NCBI GenBank assembly: GCA_017466455.1
Contig: JAFTUD010000001.1
Location: forward strand, 62,001 to 126,000
DNA: 64,000 bases
Source: Clostridia bacterium
GTDB lineage: Bacteria > Bacillota_A > Clostridia > Oscillospirales > CAG-272
Reading direction: 5' to 3'
Position 1 is the stretch's first letter; every line of letters begins with the position of its first letter. A model generated the notes under the pieces. That model ran no database searches and was not told the origin of the DNA. It worked only from the letters and a program-made list of their open reading frames with translations. The position numbers and the translations under genes are program-made. Shown in pieces: positions 44,781 through 52,496 of the stretch.

Positions 44781-46490
44781 ATGAAAAGAAAGCTTATAAC
44801 CATATTTTTTATCGCCTTGGCTTTTGCGTGGATTTTTGCAATTTCCGCATTTGGCGCAGTAAATTATAGCGAAATGGCAACCCTTGCCGACGGAACAACG
44901 CTACCAATTTATGATGAAGCGCATAATCCGTTGATTTGGTATGTTAGTGGAACTGACCAAGATGGCAACAACGTTTATAGCTCCGTGCCAAACAACCGCA
45001 ATGAACCAAATGAGAATCACGACACATATGTTACATATGTAAGCACAACAGGCACATGGGCGCAGTTAACAGATATATACATTCATACTTATAATGAAAC
45101 AACTGGCGAATATGATTCAACCATTGATGACAATTTGCAAATCGTTGTTCTCAACCTAAGAGAATTTGATATGATATATCTTGGTAGTATCAATGTAAAT
45201 TACATTCAGTATATGTATTATCCTGCAACGTTGAAGGATTGTCCGGAATTTTTTAAACAAAAAACAGCATTAAGACTTGTTGATATGTCTGTCTGCACAA
45301 ATCTTGTGGGTGGTTTTGGAGGCACTCAAAACTTTAGAGACTGTATAAATTTGCATACTGTTAGATTGCCGATAGGACCAAGCTATACATTTGAAGGCGG
45401 CAATAACTATAAATTCAAAAGCACCGCAATTTCATCGATAATCATTCCCGAGGCGGTAACAAGCCTGGGAACGGACAACTTTTACAGTTGCGCCAAACTT
45501 GAAAGCATTTATATTTTAGGCAATAATACCGGTCTTGGCAAACGAAACTTTTCGGGATGCACAAGCCTTGAAAATCTATACTTTTTAGGCGACTCGCCCT
45601 CTATTACCGCCACCGAGTTCAAAGAAAACTTCGTTGAGTGCGTAGATGAAGGCAAAACCTATACCTTTGACGGAATAGGAAAGTATTTCTATTTTGTAAG
45701 CACGGATTTGAATTATTTGACAGAGGTTAAGGAGGCAGTTGGCGCTGTTAGCATTGTTTCGTACAATGATTATAAGGCTAACCCATCTAATTATACTGAA
45801 GGTAGATATGTAATTTACGGCGCTAATATATGCGAGATTTTATACAACAATGAGCATGACCTTGAAGAGGTAGATAGTTGCTTGAAAGAAAGAGCTTGCG
45901 AAAGAACAAATTGTGATTATGTCCTTGTTCCCGAATATAGCGAGCATAAAATGGCAGAAGCGCTCACCTTCGTAAATGGCATCACCGCTGAGGGCATTTA
46001 TTATGCAGAGTGCCAAAACGATGGCTGTGCTGTAAAAACCGAAGAAACAGTTAAGCCCGTATTCACAGCAAAGGGCTATTCAACAAACACCGATAAAAAC
46101 GCAATCAATGGTGGATATGAGGTAAATCTCACCTCGCTCGCTCTTTATGAAAGACTAATCAGCACACTTAAATATGGCATTGTAATCGCTAATGCAAGCT
46201 CCTTTGGAGAAAAGACATTCCTTGACCAAGATAATAAGGTAAACTCCGATAAAGCCCTTCAGGTTGAAATGGAAAAGCAATATTCAAGCTTTGATTGCTC
46301 AATCAACTTCGGCACAAATACAACAATGGACCTTGACCTTGTAATCTGCGCATATGTAATCGAGGGCGATACAGTAACCTATATCCAATCCTCAACAGGC
46401 GACGATGTAACAATCGGCGGAGAGAGCTTCAAGAGCATAACTCTTGCACAGGTAGTTGCCCTTGTTCCTGCCGAATCAAAGGAAAACTAA
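44781..46490 (+). CDS. Secreted BspA-like protein, short LRR region (paralogue 4)
   Basis: 569 residues with signal peptide MKRKLITIFFIALAFAWIFAISAFG. The LRR part is short and irregular (AISSIIIPEAVTSLGTDNF, SLENLYFLGDSPSITATEF). The linker is diverged (GANICEILYNNEHDLEE; CERTNCDY; CQNDGC). The last 140 residues are nearly identical to paralogues 1 and 3 (GYSTNTDKNAINGGYEVNL; YIQSSTGDDVTIGGESF). It lacks the poly-G regulatory element of the other four. AAAGGAG lies upstream of the ATG. It may be regulated by the divergent AraC protein. Confidence 0.87.
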   Translation: MKRKLITIFFIALAFAWIFAISAFGAVNYSEMATLADGTTLPIYDEAHNPLIWYVSGTDQDGNNVYSSVPNNRNEPNENHDTYVTYVSTTGTWAQLTDIYIHTYNETTGEYDSTIDDNLQIVVLNLREFDMIYLGSINVNYIQYMYYPATLKDCPEFFKQKTALRLVDMSVCTNLVGGFGGTQNFRDCINLHTVRLPIGPSYTFEGGNNYKFKSTAISSIIIPEAVTSLGTDNFYSCAKLESIYILGNNTGLGKRNFSGCTSLENLYFLGDSPSITATEFKENFVECVDEGKTYTFDGIGKYFYFVSTDLNYLTEVKEAVGAVSIVSYNDYKANPSNYTEGRYVIYGANICEILYNNEHDLEEVDSCLKERACERTNCDYVLVPEYSEHKMAEALTFVNGITAEGIYYAECQNDGCAVKTEETVKPVFTAKGYSTNTDKNAINGGYEVNLTSLALYERLISTLKYGIVIANASSFGEKTFLDQDNKVNSDKALQVEMEKQYSSFDCSINFGTNTTMDLDLVICAYVIEGDTVTYIQSSTGDDVTIGGESFKSITLAQVVALVPAESKEN

Positions 46491-46501
46491 TCAAATAGCT
46501 A

Positions 46502-46530
46502 AAAAAGGAAGTGAAAATCACTTCCTTTTT
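46502..46530 (+). terminator. Terminator after BspA-like paralogue 4
   Basis: AAAAAGGAAGTGA-AAA-TCACTTCCTTTTT, a perfect 13-bp stem. Confidence 0.9.
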
Positions 46531-46599
46531 TATTTATTAAAATCATTTCGTAGCATTACACGCCAAGCAATCACAAATTTCGCCCGTGTGGCGTTTAGC

Positions 46600-46935
46600 C
46601 TAAGCGAGGGCTTTGCCAAGCAGTATAAAGATAACCTCGGTTATAATAGGCAGAATTACCGCACATAGGAAAAATATAATGTTTCCCCTGTCGCGCTTTA
46701 TTATGGTAGCTATCAAACCGATAATAGCGGGAACTAGCGCTATCGCATAGCCAATTACACCGAAAATTATAATTATAAAGGATAAGTAAAGCGCCACACT
46801 TAGCGATGTGTTTTCGCTCGGAGTAGTTACAACATCAATAAGCCCCCAAGCAAGCCAAATTGTCATTCCGATATAAATGAGCGCGAAAATCAGCTTTAAT
46901 ACAAATAAAAATTTGCTTTTTGTCTTGTTACTCAT
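46600..46935 (-). CDS. Small membrane protein, unknown function
   Basis: 111 residues with three hydrophobic segments (FVLKLIFALIYIGMTIWLAW, VALYLSFIIIIFGVIGYAIA, NIIFFLCAVILPIITEVIFI) and a basic N-terminus and loop. GGGGGGA lies seven bases before the ATG. It forms a single-gene unit between BspA-like paralogue 4 and a repeat-rich gap. No family recognised. Confidence 0.65.
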   Translation of the reverse strand: MSNKTKSKFLFVLKLIFALIYIGMTIWLAWGLIDVVTTPSENTSLSVALYLSFIIIIFGVIGYAIALVPAIIGLIATIIKRDRGNIIFFLCAVILPIITEVIFILLGKALA

Positions 46936-47348
46936 AATATCCCCCCATTCTTTTATCTAATTATATTTTACCATATATAGCAACGATTTGCAATAGTAAA
47001 ATATTTTCCAACCGCCAAAGCGAAAAAATCAAAAAGGAAGTGAAAATCACTCCCTTTTATCTTTTGAAACAATTTTGTTTCCGAATTCCGAACTCCGAAC
47101 TCCGCATTCCGCCCGAGTGCCTCGGGTGGCAAAATCCGCTTTTGCTTAGTACAAGCTGTTTCCATTCGCTACGAAGCAATATTCTTCATTCCGAACTCCG
47201 CACTGCGACTCCCTACGGTCGCGTGCATAAGTTCCACTAAGCCAATCGCACTTCGCCAAGGCTCGTGTTCTTGGACTGTCACTTATCCGCACTCCGCACT
47301 CCGCACTCCGCATTCCGAATTCCGCATTCGGCTGTCGATCCGCCCCGC
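46936..47348. repeat. Dispersed intergenic repeat region (copy B)
   Basis: Gene-free. A hairpin at 47033-47058 repeats the AAGGAAGTGA terminator stem. Heptamer runs CCGMMYT lie at 47081-47112 and 47287-47328 (six consecutive units). A CCGAG-TGC-CTCGG hairpin is at 47113-47125. GACTCCCTACGGTCGC at 47207-47222 is shared with 24163-24178, followed by a common [AG]TGCATA[AG]G tail. Confidence 0.55.
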
Positions 47349-48212
47349 TTAGGCTTTGTTAACTGAGCCGAAAAGCTCCATCTTTTCCTTAACAGTAGCC
47401 TTAATAGCCTCAAAGCCGGGAGCAAGAAGCTTTCTTGGGTCAAAGCCCTTACCGGAAAGGTCCTTACCTGCCTCAACATAAGCTCTTGTAGCGGCAGCGA
47501 ATGAAAGCTGGCACTCAGTGTTTACATTGATCTTTGAAACGCCAAGAGAGATAGCCTTCTTAATCATGTCCTCAGGAATACCTGTACCGCCGTGAAGAAC
47601 GAGAGGCATATCGCCAACCTTCTCACTGATAGCTGCGAGAACATCAAAGTTAAGACCCGCCCAGTTAGCAGGATACTTACCGTGAATATTACCAATACCT
47701 GCAGCAAGCATAGTAACACCGAGGTCTGCAATCATCTTGCACTCGTCGGGGTCAGCGCACTCACCTGCGCCAACAACTCCGTCTTCCTCACCGCCGATAG
47801 AGCCAACCTCAGCCTCAAGTGAAAGACCGAGAACATTACAAGCGTTTACAAGCTCTTGAGTTTTAGCAATGTTTTCCTCGATAGGATAGTGAGAGCCGTC
47901 AAACATAACGGAAGAGAAGCCCGCATTGATGCAAGCCTTAGCACCCTCGTATGAGCCGTGGTCAAGGTGGAGAGCAACAGGAACAGTAATTCCGAGGCAC
48001 TTAATCATGCCCTTTACCATACCAACGATTGTCTCATATCCGCACATATACTTGCCCGCACCCTCGGAAACACCGAGAATAACAGGGGAATTGCACTCCT
48101 GAGCTGTGAGAAGAATTGCCTTAGTCCACTCAAGATTGTTGATATTGAACTGACCTACTGCGTATTTGCCTGCTTTTGCTTTTTCAAGCATTTCTTTTGC
48201 TGAAACTAACAT
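47349..48212 (-). CDS. fba: Class II fructose-1,6-bisphosphate aldolase
   Basis: Zinc-dependent cleavage of fructose-1,6-bisphosphate to DHAP and G3P. It is 287 residues. LHLDHGSYEGAK holds the catalytic Asp and a zinc His, EAEVGSIGGEEDG is the conserved Glu loop, GNIHGKYP and LHGGTGIPEDMIKKAI carry the other zinc histidines and the phosphate site, and KINVNTECQ is also conserved. TSAKEM-type N-terminus (MLVSAKEMLEKAK) is normal. Own promoter in the 76-bp gap to the next minus-strand gene. Confidence 0.96.
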   Translation of the reverse strand: MLVSAKEMLEKAKAGKYAVGQFNINNLEWTKAILLTAQECNSPVILGVSEGAGKYMCGYETIVGMVKGMIKCLGITVPVALHLDHGSYEGAKACINAGFSSVMFDGSHYPIEENIAKTQELVNACNVLGLSLEAEVGSIGGEEDGVVGAGECADPDECKMIADLGVTMLAAGIGNIHGKYPANWAGLNFDVLAAISEKVGDMPLVLHGGTGIPEDMIKKAISLGVSKINVNTECQLSFAAATRAYVEAGKDLSGKGFDPRKLLAPGFEAIKATVKEKMELFGSVNKA

Positions 48213-48252
48213 AAAATTAATCTCCTTTTAATATAAATTTTTTTCGCTAAAT

Positions 48253-48281
48253 ATTTTATCATATATATGAGCAAAAATCAA
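48253..48281 (-). promoter_or_regulatory. Promoter of fba
   Basis: Minus strand TTGATT (48281-48276), 17 bp, TAAAAT (48258-48253) preceded by TATGA. Same boxes and extended -10 as the deoC promoter. Confidence 0.75.
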
Positions 48282-48288
48282 TAGTTTT

Positions 48289-48804
48289 TTATTTTTTTGT
48301 CATTATGCTATATATATAATTTTCGTTGACGGCAGTAATTATGTCATCTGTATCAATACTGCTTTTGCTTGCGCATTCCATAAACGGCGTTCCGAAATAC
48401 TTTGAAAGCGCTTCCTTCCTTGTCCAAATTGTAAAAAACATTTCAGATGAATAATCCGCCTCTTTTAACGCCTCAATTTCCCCGATTGTGAAAAAACGCG
48501 CGCTAATGGAGCGTATTTTTTCGGGCAATACCGTAGCTCGCCTTTCAATATCCACCCCAATTTGCGTATCCGCAACAGCACAGGCTACAAGCCCGTTTGA
48601 ATGTGAAATGCTAAAATGGTAGGGCAGGTTAGCAAGGTAAGGCTTCCCATGCTCGCCGATTTTAATTTCGTAGTCCGTAATCCCAAAATGTATTTCCAAA
48701 AGCGAGCGAAGTAGCTCCCTGCCAAGCTCATGCTCCGCCTTGACAAGCTCCGCCCTTGATAAATATTCGTAATTTTCTACTTGACTGATTTTATCGTAAA
48801 TCAT
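48289..48804 (-). CDS. 4'-phosphopantetheinyl transferase superfamily protein
   Basis: Transfers phosphopantetheine from CoA to a carrier-protein serine. It is 171 residues, shorter than Sfp (about 220) but with the full motif set: KPYLANLPYHFSISHS (P1-P2 region), GVDIE (magnesium site) and FTIWTRKEALSKYFG (catalytic Glu-Lys). The acyl carrier protein gene is 1.1 kb away. This may be the holo-ACP synthase of the cell or serve a specialised pathway; its resemblance is to the Sfp rather than the AcpS type. Confidence 0.88.
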   Translation of the reverse strand: MIYDKISQVENYEYLSRAELVKAEHELGRELLRSLLEIHFGITDYEIKIGEHGKPYLANLPYHFSISHSNGLVACAVADTQIGVDIERRATVLPEKIRSISARFFTIGEIEALKEADYSSEMFFTIWTRKEALSKYFGTPFMECASKSSIDTDDIITAVNENYIYSIMTKK

Positions 48805-48867
48805 AAATAATCTCCCGTACTTACTGAATATATTTTAACATGTTTTGCCCGTAAATACAATTTTTTC

Positions 48868-48896
48868 TTGCAATTTTGTGAAAAAAATGATAAAAT
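48868..48896 (+). promoter_or_regulatory. Promoter of the cytidylate-kinase-like gene
   Basis: TTGCAA (48868-48873), 17 bp, TAAAAT (48891-48896) preceded by TGA, 38 bp upstream of the ATG. Confidence 0.65.
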
Positions 48897-48934
48897 ATAG
48901 TAAAGAGAACAAATGATACCGAGGAGGAAATGTT

Positions 48935-49558
48935 ATGAGCGAAAATATTATTGTAACGATTGCTCGCCAATGCGGAAGCGGAGGGCGTGAGGTAGGAGAG
49001 CTTTTGGCAAAGAGGACAGGAATGGTTTATCACGACAAAAGCCTTATCAACTTAGCCGCCGAAAAATCGGGAATGAGCCCCGAGATATTAAGCTCCGCGG
49101 ATGAGAAGGCAACACCAAGCTTCCTTTACTCAATAGCGGTTGGAGCTATCGGAATGGTTCCGTTTTCCCACGGTATGCCATACGATACCCCTATAAACGA
49201 TAAGCTCTTTGTGCTTCAATCCGAAATTATCGAGGAGGAAACAAAAAAATACCCCTGCATTTTCGTAGGCAGATGCGCGGACTTTATTCTAAGGGAGCAT
49301 AAAAAGCTCGTAAGAGTATTCATCTACGCAAGCCCCGAAAAGAGAATTGAGCGAATCGCAAGCGCAAATGAGGTAGACCCAAGCGAGGCAAAGAGCCTTA
49401 TGAATAAGATTGATAAAAAGCGTGCGAATTACTATAACTACTATACCTCTCAAAAATGGGGCAAGAGCGAAAACTATGACCTCATGATTGATACAACCAA
49501 AATCGGCGTAGAGGGCGCGGTTGAGCTGATTGAAAAATATATCTCACTGCTCAAATAA
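48935..49558 (+). CDS. Cytidylate kinase-like family protein
   Basis: 207 residues of the Cytidylate_kin2 family (PF13189). The P-loop is ARQCGSGGREVGELLA (11-26). The lid/base region IFVGRCADFILRE near 108 and the helical DKKRANYYNYYTSQKWG segment are typical. Substrate is unproven; family members lack the full CMP-binding insert of Cmk. GGAGG precedes the ATG, and a strong terminator follows. Single-gene unit. Confidence 0.88.
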   Translation: MSENIIVTIARQCGSGGREVGELLAKRTGMVYHDKSLINLAAEKSGMSPEILSSADEKATPSFLYSIAVGAIGMVPFSHGMPYDTPINDKLFVLQSEIIEEETKKYPCIFVGRCADFILREHKKLVRVFIYASPEKRIERIASANEVDPSEAKSLMNKIDKKRANYYNYYTSQKWGKSENYDLMIDTTKIGVEGAVELIEKYISLLK

Positions 49559-49571
49559 ATTACTAAAAGAA

Positions 49572-49604
49572 AAGCGGACTGATTTATCAGTCCGCTTCGC
49601 TTTT
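49572..49604 (+). terminator. Terminator after the cytidylate-kinase-like gene
   Basis: AAGCGGACTGA-TTTA-TCAGTCCGCTT stem followed by CGCTTTT. Confidence 0.8.
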
Positions 49605-49681
49605 AGATATTACGAGAAGTTAGTAATAGACAAACGAAATTAGGCGTATTTGTCTATTTTTGGTCTGCGCTATTTTGCATT
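49603..49681. repeat. Direct repeat, copy 1 (79 bp)
   Basis: Matches 49819-49896 with two substitutions and one missing T. Contains the internal inverted repeat TAGACAAA / TTTGTCTA (49627-49634 with 49649-49656). Confidence 0.85.
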
Positions 49682-49705
49682 AGGGAATAGAAAAATGGAT
49701 GCAGA

Positions 49706-49762
49706 AGAGGCGAGTGCGTTCTCGTCGGCGTATTAGTATACGGCAGAGTAGCAGTCGCCTCT
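49706..49762. other. Long hairpin between the direct repeats
   Basis: AGAGGCGA (49706-49713) pairs with TCGCCTCT (49755-49762) around a 41-base loop that itself contains CGTAT / ATACG. No gene here. Confidence 0.4.
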
Positions 49763-49783
49763 AAAAAATGGACATAAAAAGAA

Positions 49784-49813
49784 GATAACTTGCAAATCAC
49801 TTTGCAAGTTATC
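49784..49813 (-). terminator. Hairpin terminator for acpP
   Basis: GATAACTTGCAAA-TCAC-TTTGCAAGTTATC, a perfect 13-bp stem. Read on the minus strand it is followed by CTTCTTTTT. Confidence 0.65.
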
Positions 49814-49818
49814 AACCG

Positions 49819-49896
49819 TTAGATATTACGAGAAGTTAGTAATAGACAAACGAAATTAGGTGTATTTGTCTATTTTGGTCTGCGCCATTTTGCATT
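49819..49896. repeat. Direct repeat, copy 2 (78 bp)
   Basis: Second copy of 49603-49681, ending 7 bp from the acpP stop. Inverted repeat TAGACAAA / TTTGTCTA at 49843-49850 with 49865-49872. The flank TCCCTAA (49896-49902) is the inverse of TTAGGGA (49681-49687) beside copy 1. Confidence 0.85.
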
Positions 49897-49902
49897 CCCT
49901 AA

Positions 49903-50127
49903 TTATGCGTTAGCCTCAAGGTAAGTAACAACATCACCAACGGTGATAAACTTGTGAATGTCGTCCTCATTGAACTCAACACCGAACTCATCCTCGCAAA
50001 GAAGAACAAGGTCAGCAAGGTCAAGAGAGTTAATACCGAGGTCGTTTACAAGCTCTGCCTCCATTTTGATATCATCAGCATTAAGAGCAAGCTCAGAAAC
50101 AAGAATATTCTTCAAATTTTCAAACAT
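49903..50127 (-). CDS. acpP: Acyl carrier protein
   Basis: Carries acyl chains on a phosphopantetheine arm in type II fatty-acid synthesis. It is 74 residues, very acidic. The attachment site is Ser34 in DLGINSLDLADLV; the Asp that normally precedes the serine (DSLD) is Asn33 here. Helix III EDEFGVEFNEDDIHKFITVGD is normal. GGAGGAA before the ATG and a perfect consensus promoter indicate high expression. It stands alone rather than in a fab operon. Confidence 0.95.
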   Translation of the reverse strand: MFENLKNILVSELALNADDIKMEAELVNDLGINSLDLADLVLLCEDEFGVEFNEDDIHKFITVGDVVTYLEANA

Positions 50128-50193
50128 GGTAATTCCTCCATTTATTTGCTATCCTCTAACCGCTGTGAATCGCAATTAGTAGGCACAACTCTA

Positions 50194-50222
50194 ATTATAT
50201 ACATTTTATATCAATATGTCAA
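50194..50222 (-). promoter_or_regulatory. Promoter of acpP
   Basis: Minus strand TTGACA (50222-50217), 17 bp, TATAAT (50199-50194): perfect consensus. Confidence 0.85.
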
Positions 50223-50336
50223 TAGTTATATTGAACAAAAAAACACTGCTTTTTTTGTGAAATATGAACAAATTTTGACAATTTTTCGCGATATTGTAAA
50301 CAAAAACCGCATTTAAGTTCAAAAATTGCCCCGAAA

Positions 50337-51353
50337 TCAGTCGTCGCTCGTTCCCTTTTTGCGCTTAATTGAGGCAAGCGGATTCATATTTACGGCATCC
50401 TCCATGCCCTTGTTGGAAACATGCGTGTAAATTTGCGTGGTGTTCAGCTGCTCATGTCCCAAAATTTCCTTAAGCACACGGACATCAACCTTTCCCGTCT
50501 GATACATTAGTGTTGCCGCAGTATGCCTTAGCTTATGCACGGAGTAATGCTTGTAATCAAGTCCTGCCATTTCAAGATACTTGTAAACAAGCCATTGAAC
50601 GGTCTTGTCGCTTATTCTTTGATTACGCTTGCTAAGAAACAGAGCAGGCACATTTATATGCGCATACTCGTTTGAGCGACGGATATTAAGATATCTTGTA
50701 AGCGCATCACGGCACGCGTCATTCAAATAAATTACTCTTTCCTTGTTACCCTTACCGATAACACGGAGTGAGCGTAGCTCCCTGTCAAGGTCGTTGAGAT
50801 TTATACCGCATAGCTCATTAAGACGCATACCGCAGTTCAAAAACAGCGTAATAATGCAGTAATCCCTCTCACGGGTCTTTGACTCCTTGTCATTTTGCAC
50901 CGCCTCAAGTAAGGCAACACTCTCATCAATGCTCAAAAACTTCGGTAGTGATTGCTTCTTCTTCGGCGTTTCGATGTCAATGGCGGGATTAGACTCCATA
51001 AGTCGCCTTTTTTGGCAAACAAACTTGTAAAATGACTTTATCGCCGAAAGCTTCCTTGACTTAGCCGCCGCTTGATTTCGCCTTTCGTTAGATACATAAA
51101 TGAAAAACTCGTAAATCTCATCAGTGCGCACCGAGAAGATAACATCATTGCCAAGATTTGAAATATCAATTTTCTCAAAAAAGTCCGAGCGTGTGTCAAT
51201 TCCACTGCGCCTTGCGTATATGTAGCGGAAAAACAGCTTAAGGTCAGATAAATATTCGTTTATCGTTTTTTTAGAGCACCCCTGAATTGTGAGCTTGTAG
51301 GACGCAAAATCCCGCACAATCTGAGGCATCGTTTCAATAGGAAAAATCTCCAT
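50337..51353 (-). CDS. Tyrosine recombinase, XerC/XerD type
   Basis: 338 residues. The N-terminal SAM-like core-binding domain is at about 8-125 (SKKTINEYLSDLKLFFRYIY). The catalytic domain is at about 145-325. The active-site set is complete: Arg in GMRLNELCGI, Lys in GKGNKER, HKLRHTAA, and GHEQLNTTQIYTHV with the nucleophilic Tyr. The length and the absence of neighbouring phage or conjugation genes favour a chromosomal Xer (dimer resolution) over a mobile-element integrase. It is slightly long (Xer about 300), through an insert near residues 50-75. XerC versus XerD cannot be decided. A GCCAAGC / GCTTGGC dyad lies in its leader near 51374-51404. Confidence 0.88.
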   Translation of the reverse strand: MEIFPIETMPQIVRDFASYKLTIQGCSKKTINEYLSDLKLFFRYIYARRSGIDTRSDFFEKIDISNLGNDVIFSVRTDEIYEFFIYVSNERRNQAAAKSRKLSAIKSFYKFVCQKRRLMESNPAIDIETPKKKQSLPKFLSIDESVALLEAVQNDKESKTRERDYCIITLFLNCGMRLNELCGINLNDLDRELRSLRVIGKGNKERVIYLNDACRDALTRYLNIRRSNEYAHINVPALFLSKRNQRISDKTVQWLVYKYLEMAGLDYKHYSVHKLRHTAATLMYQTGKVDVRVLKEILGHEQLNTTQIYTHVSNKGMEDAVNMNPLASIKRKKGTSDD

Positions 51354-51498
51354 AATGTCCCCCTAATTTAATAGCCAAGCGCTAAGCAAGACCGAGATGC
51401 TTGGCATAATCTATACCTACATTCTACCACAACGAAAACGACTTTTGTATAATTTAAGCGAAATTTTGTATAAAAACTGTAAATTTTTTTAAATCCTC

Positions 51499-51527
51499 TT
51501 GAAATTCCTTGGCAATTATTCTATTAT
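51499..51527 (+). promoter_or_regulatory. Promoter of the membrane protein gene at 51562
   Basis: TTGAAA (51499-51504), 17 bp, TATTAT (51522-51527). Confidence 0.55.
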
Positions 51528-51561
51528 ATATGTAAGCAAAACCGATAAAGAGGAAATAGTA

Positions 51562-52125
51562 ATGGAAAAAATAAAGCGCTTCTTCTCCGAATACGGAGAG
51601 ATAATAGGAAAAATAATCATAAACCATATCGCAATGGCGATTTTCGGAATAATCGTAATTATCGCAACAGGCAAAATCCCCGTGCTTCAGCATGTCGCAG
51701 GCATTGTCGCAATACTTATGTATATGTTCCTTTTGTATATGATAATGTGGGAGCTGGGCGCAAAGCACCATGTAAGAGTGGACAACGGCGAAAAAAAGGA
51801 TAAATTGCTCGGGCTTAAAATCTCCCTTGTGGCAAACTCCGTTTTCATTCTTATAAGCACCGTTGAATTTGTTCTTTATTTCTTCACCACCGCCGATATG
51901 GAAAGCGCGGTAAATAATGTGTGGGGAATTGCACGCATTATAATGCAGTATGTCTACGGAATGTATCTTTCAATTTCCTCGCTTACATTAAGCTTCCCGG
52001 CAACGCATATTCTCCTTGCCCTGCCTGCTATAATATGCTGTACCCTTTCGTACATAGCGGGCATTAGCGGAAAGAAGTGCCTTGTCCCCGACAGAAAAAA
52101 GGATGCTCAAAATAAACGCAGATAA
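51562..52125 (+). CDS. Membrane protein, unknown function
   Basis: 187 residues with four predicted membrane segments (IGKIIINHIAMAIFGIIVII; VAGIVAILMYMFLLYMIMW; LKISLVANSVFILISTVEFV; HILLALPAIICCTLSYIAGI) and a basic C-terminal tail. The start at 51562 has GAGGAAA upstream; an earlier frame opening at 51499 overlaps the promoter. No family recognised. Confidence 0.65.
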   Translation: MEKIKRFFSEYGEIIGKIIINHIAMAIFGIIVIIATGKIPVLQHVAGIVAILMYMFLLYMIMWELGAKHHVRVDNGEKKDKLLGLKISLVANSVFILISTVEFVLYFFTTADMESAVNNVWGIARIIMQYVYGMYLSISSLTLSFPATHILLALPAIICCTLSYIAGISGKKCLVPDRKKDAQNKRR

Positions 52126-52132
52126 ATAAAAT

Positions 52133-52162
52133 AAAAAAGTCTCGGACACCCGAGGCTTTTTT
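52133..52162. terminator. Convergent terminator
   Basis: AAAAAAGTCTCGG / CCGAGGCTTTTTT stem (one G-T pair) with a 4-base loop, between two converging membrane-protein genes. Confidence 0.85.
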
Positions 52163-52172
52163 ATGTATTAAG

Positions 52173-52400
52173 TTATGCGCACAATGGTTGCTTGTCGAGA
52201 ATAAGGAAAATGAGGTCAAGTACCCATGTGATTGTGCAACCAGCAACAAGCCAAATAATTCCAACAACGAGAGTTACGAGGTTGCCGGTGCAAGCTCCCT
52301 TAACGATACGATAGATAGCCCATGCAATATCGAGAACAGGAAGTGCGAGAAGGATTTTAACAATCTTAGGAAGGTTGTCAAATGCTTTGATAAGATCCAT
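52173..52400 (-). CDS. Small two-helix membrane protein
   Basis: 75 residues. There are two hydrophobic segments (IVKILLALPVLDIAWAIYRI and LVTLVVGIIWLVAGCTITWV) with a short glycine-containing turn, and a third apolar stretch DLIFLILD near the end. AGGAGA lies before the ATG, with a good promoter and a terminator: a real single-gene unit. Family not recognised; size and topology resemble small stress-type membrane proteins. Confidence 0.65.
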   Translation of the reverse strand: MDLIKAFDNLPKIVKILLALPVLDIAWAIYRIVKGACTGNLVTLVVGIIWLVAGCTITWVLDLIFLILDKQPLCA

Positions 52401-52456
52401 AATATTTCTCCTTTCAAAAATTAACTGAGAAAAATCTCAACGATATTCTCAACGAT

Positions 52457-52485
52457 ATTATATCACTGCACTGTTAAAAAATCAA
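52457..52485 (-). promoter_or_regulatory. Promoter of the small membrane protein gene
   Basis: Minus strand TTGATT (52485-52480), 17 bp, TATAAT (52462-52457) preceded by TGA. Two direct ATCGTTGAGA copies follow it. Confidence 0.7.
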
Positions 52486-52496
52486 CCTTTTTTATG

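Noticed and set aside
50337..51353. Recombinase as the integrase of a mobile island
   Set aside because: No attachment-site repeats, tRNA target or phage/conjugative genes surround it; motifs and setting fit a chromosomal Xer protein.
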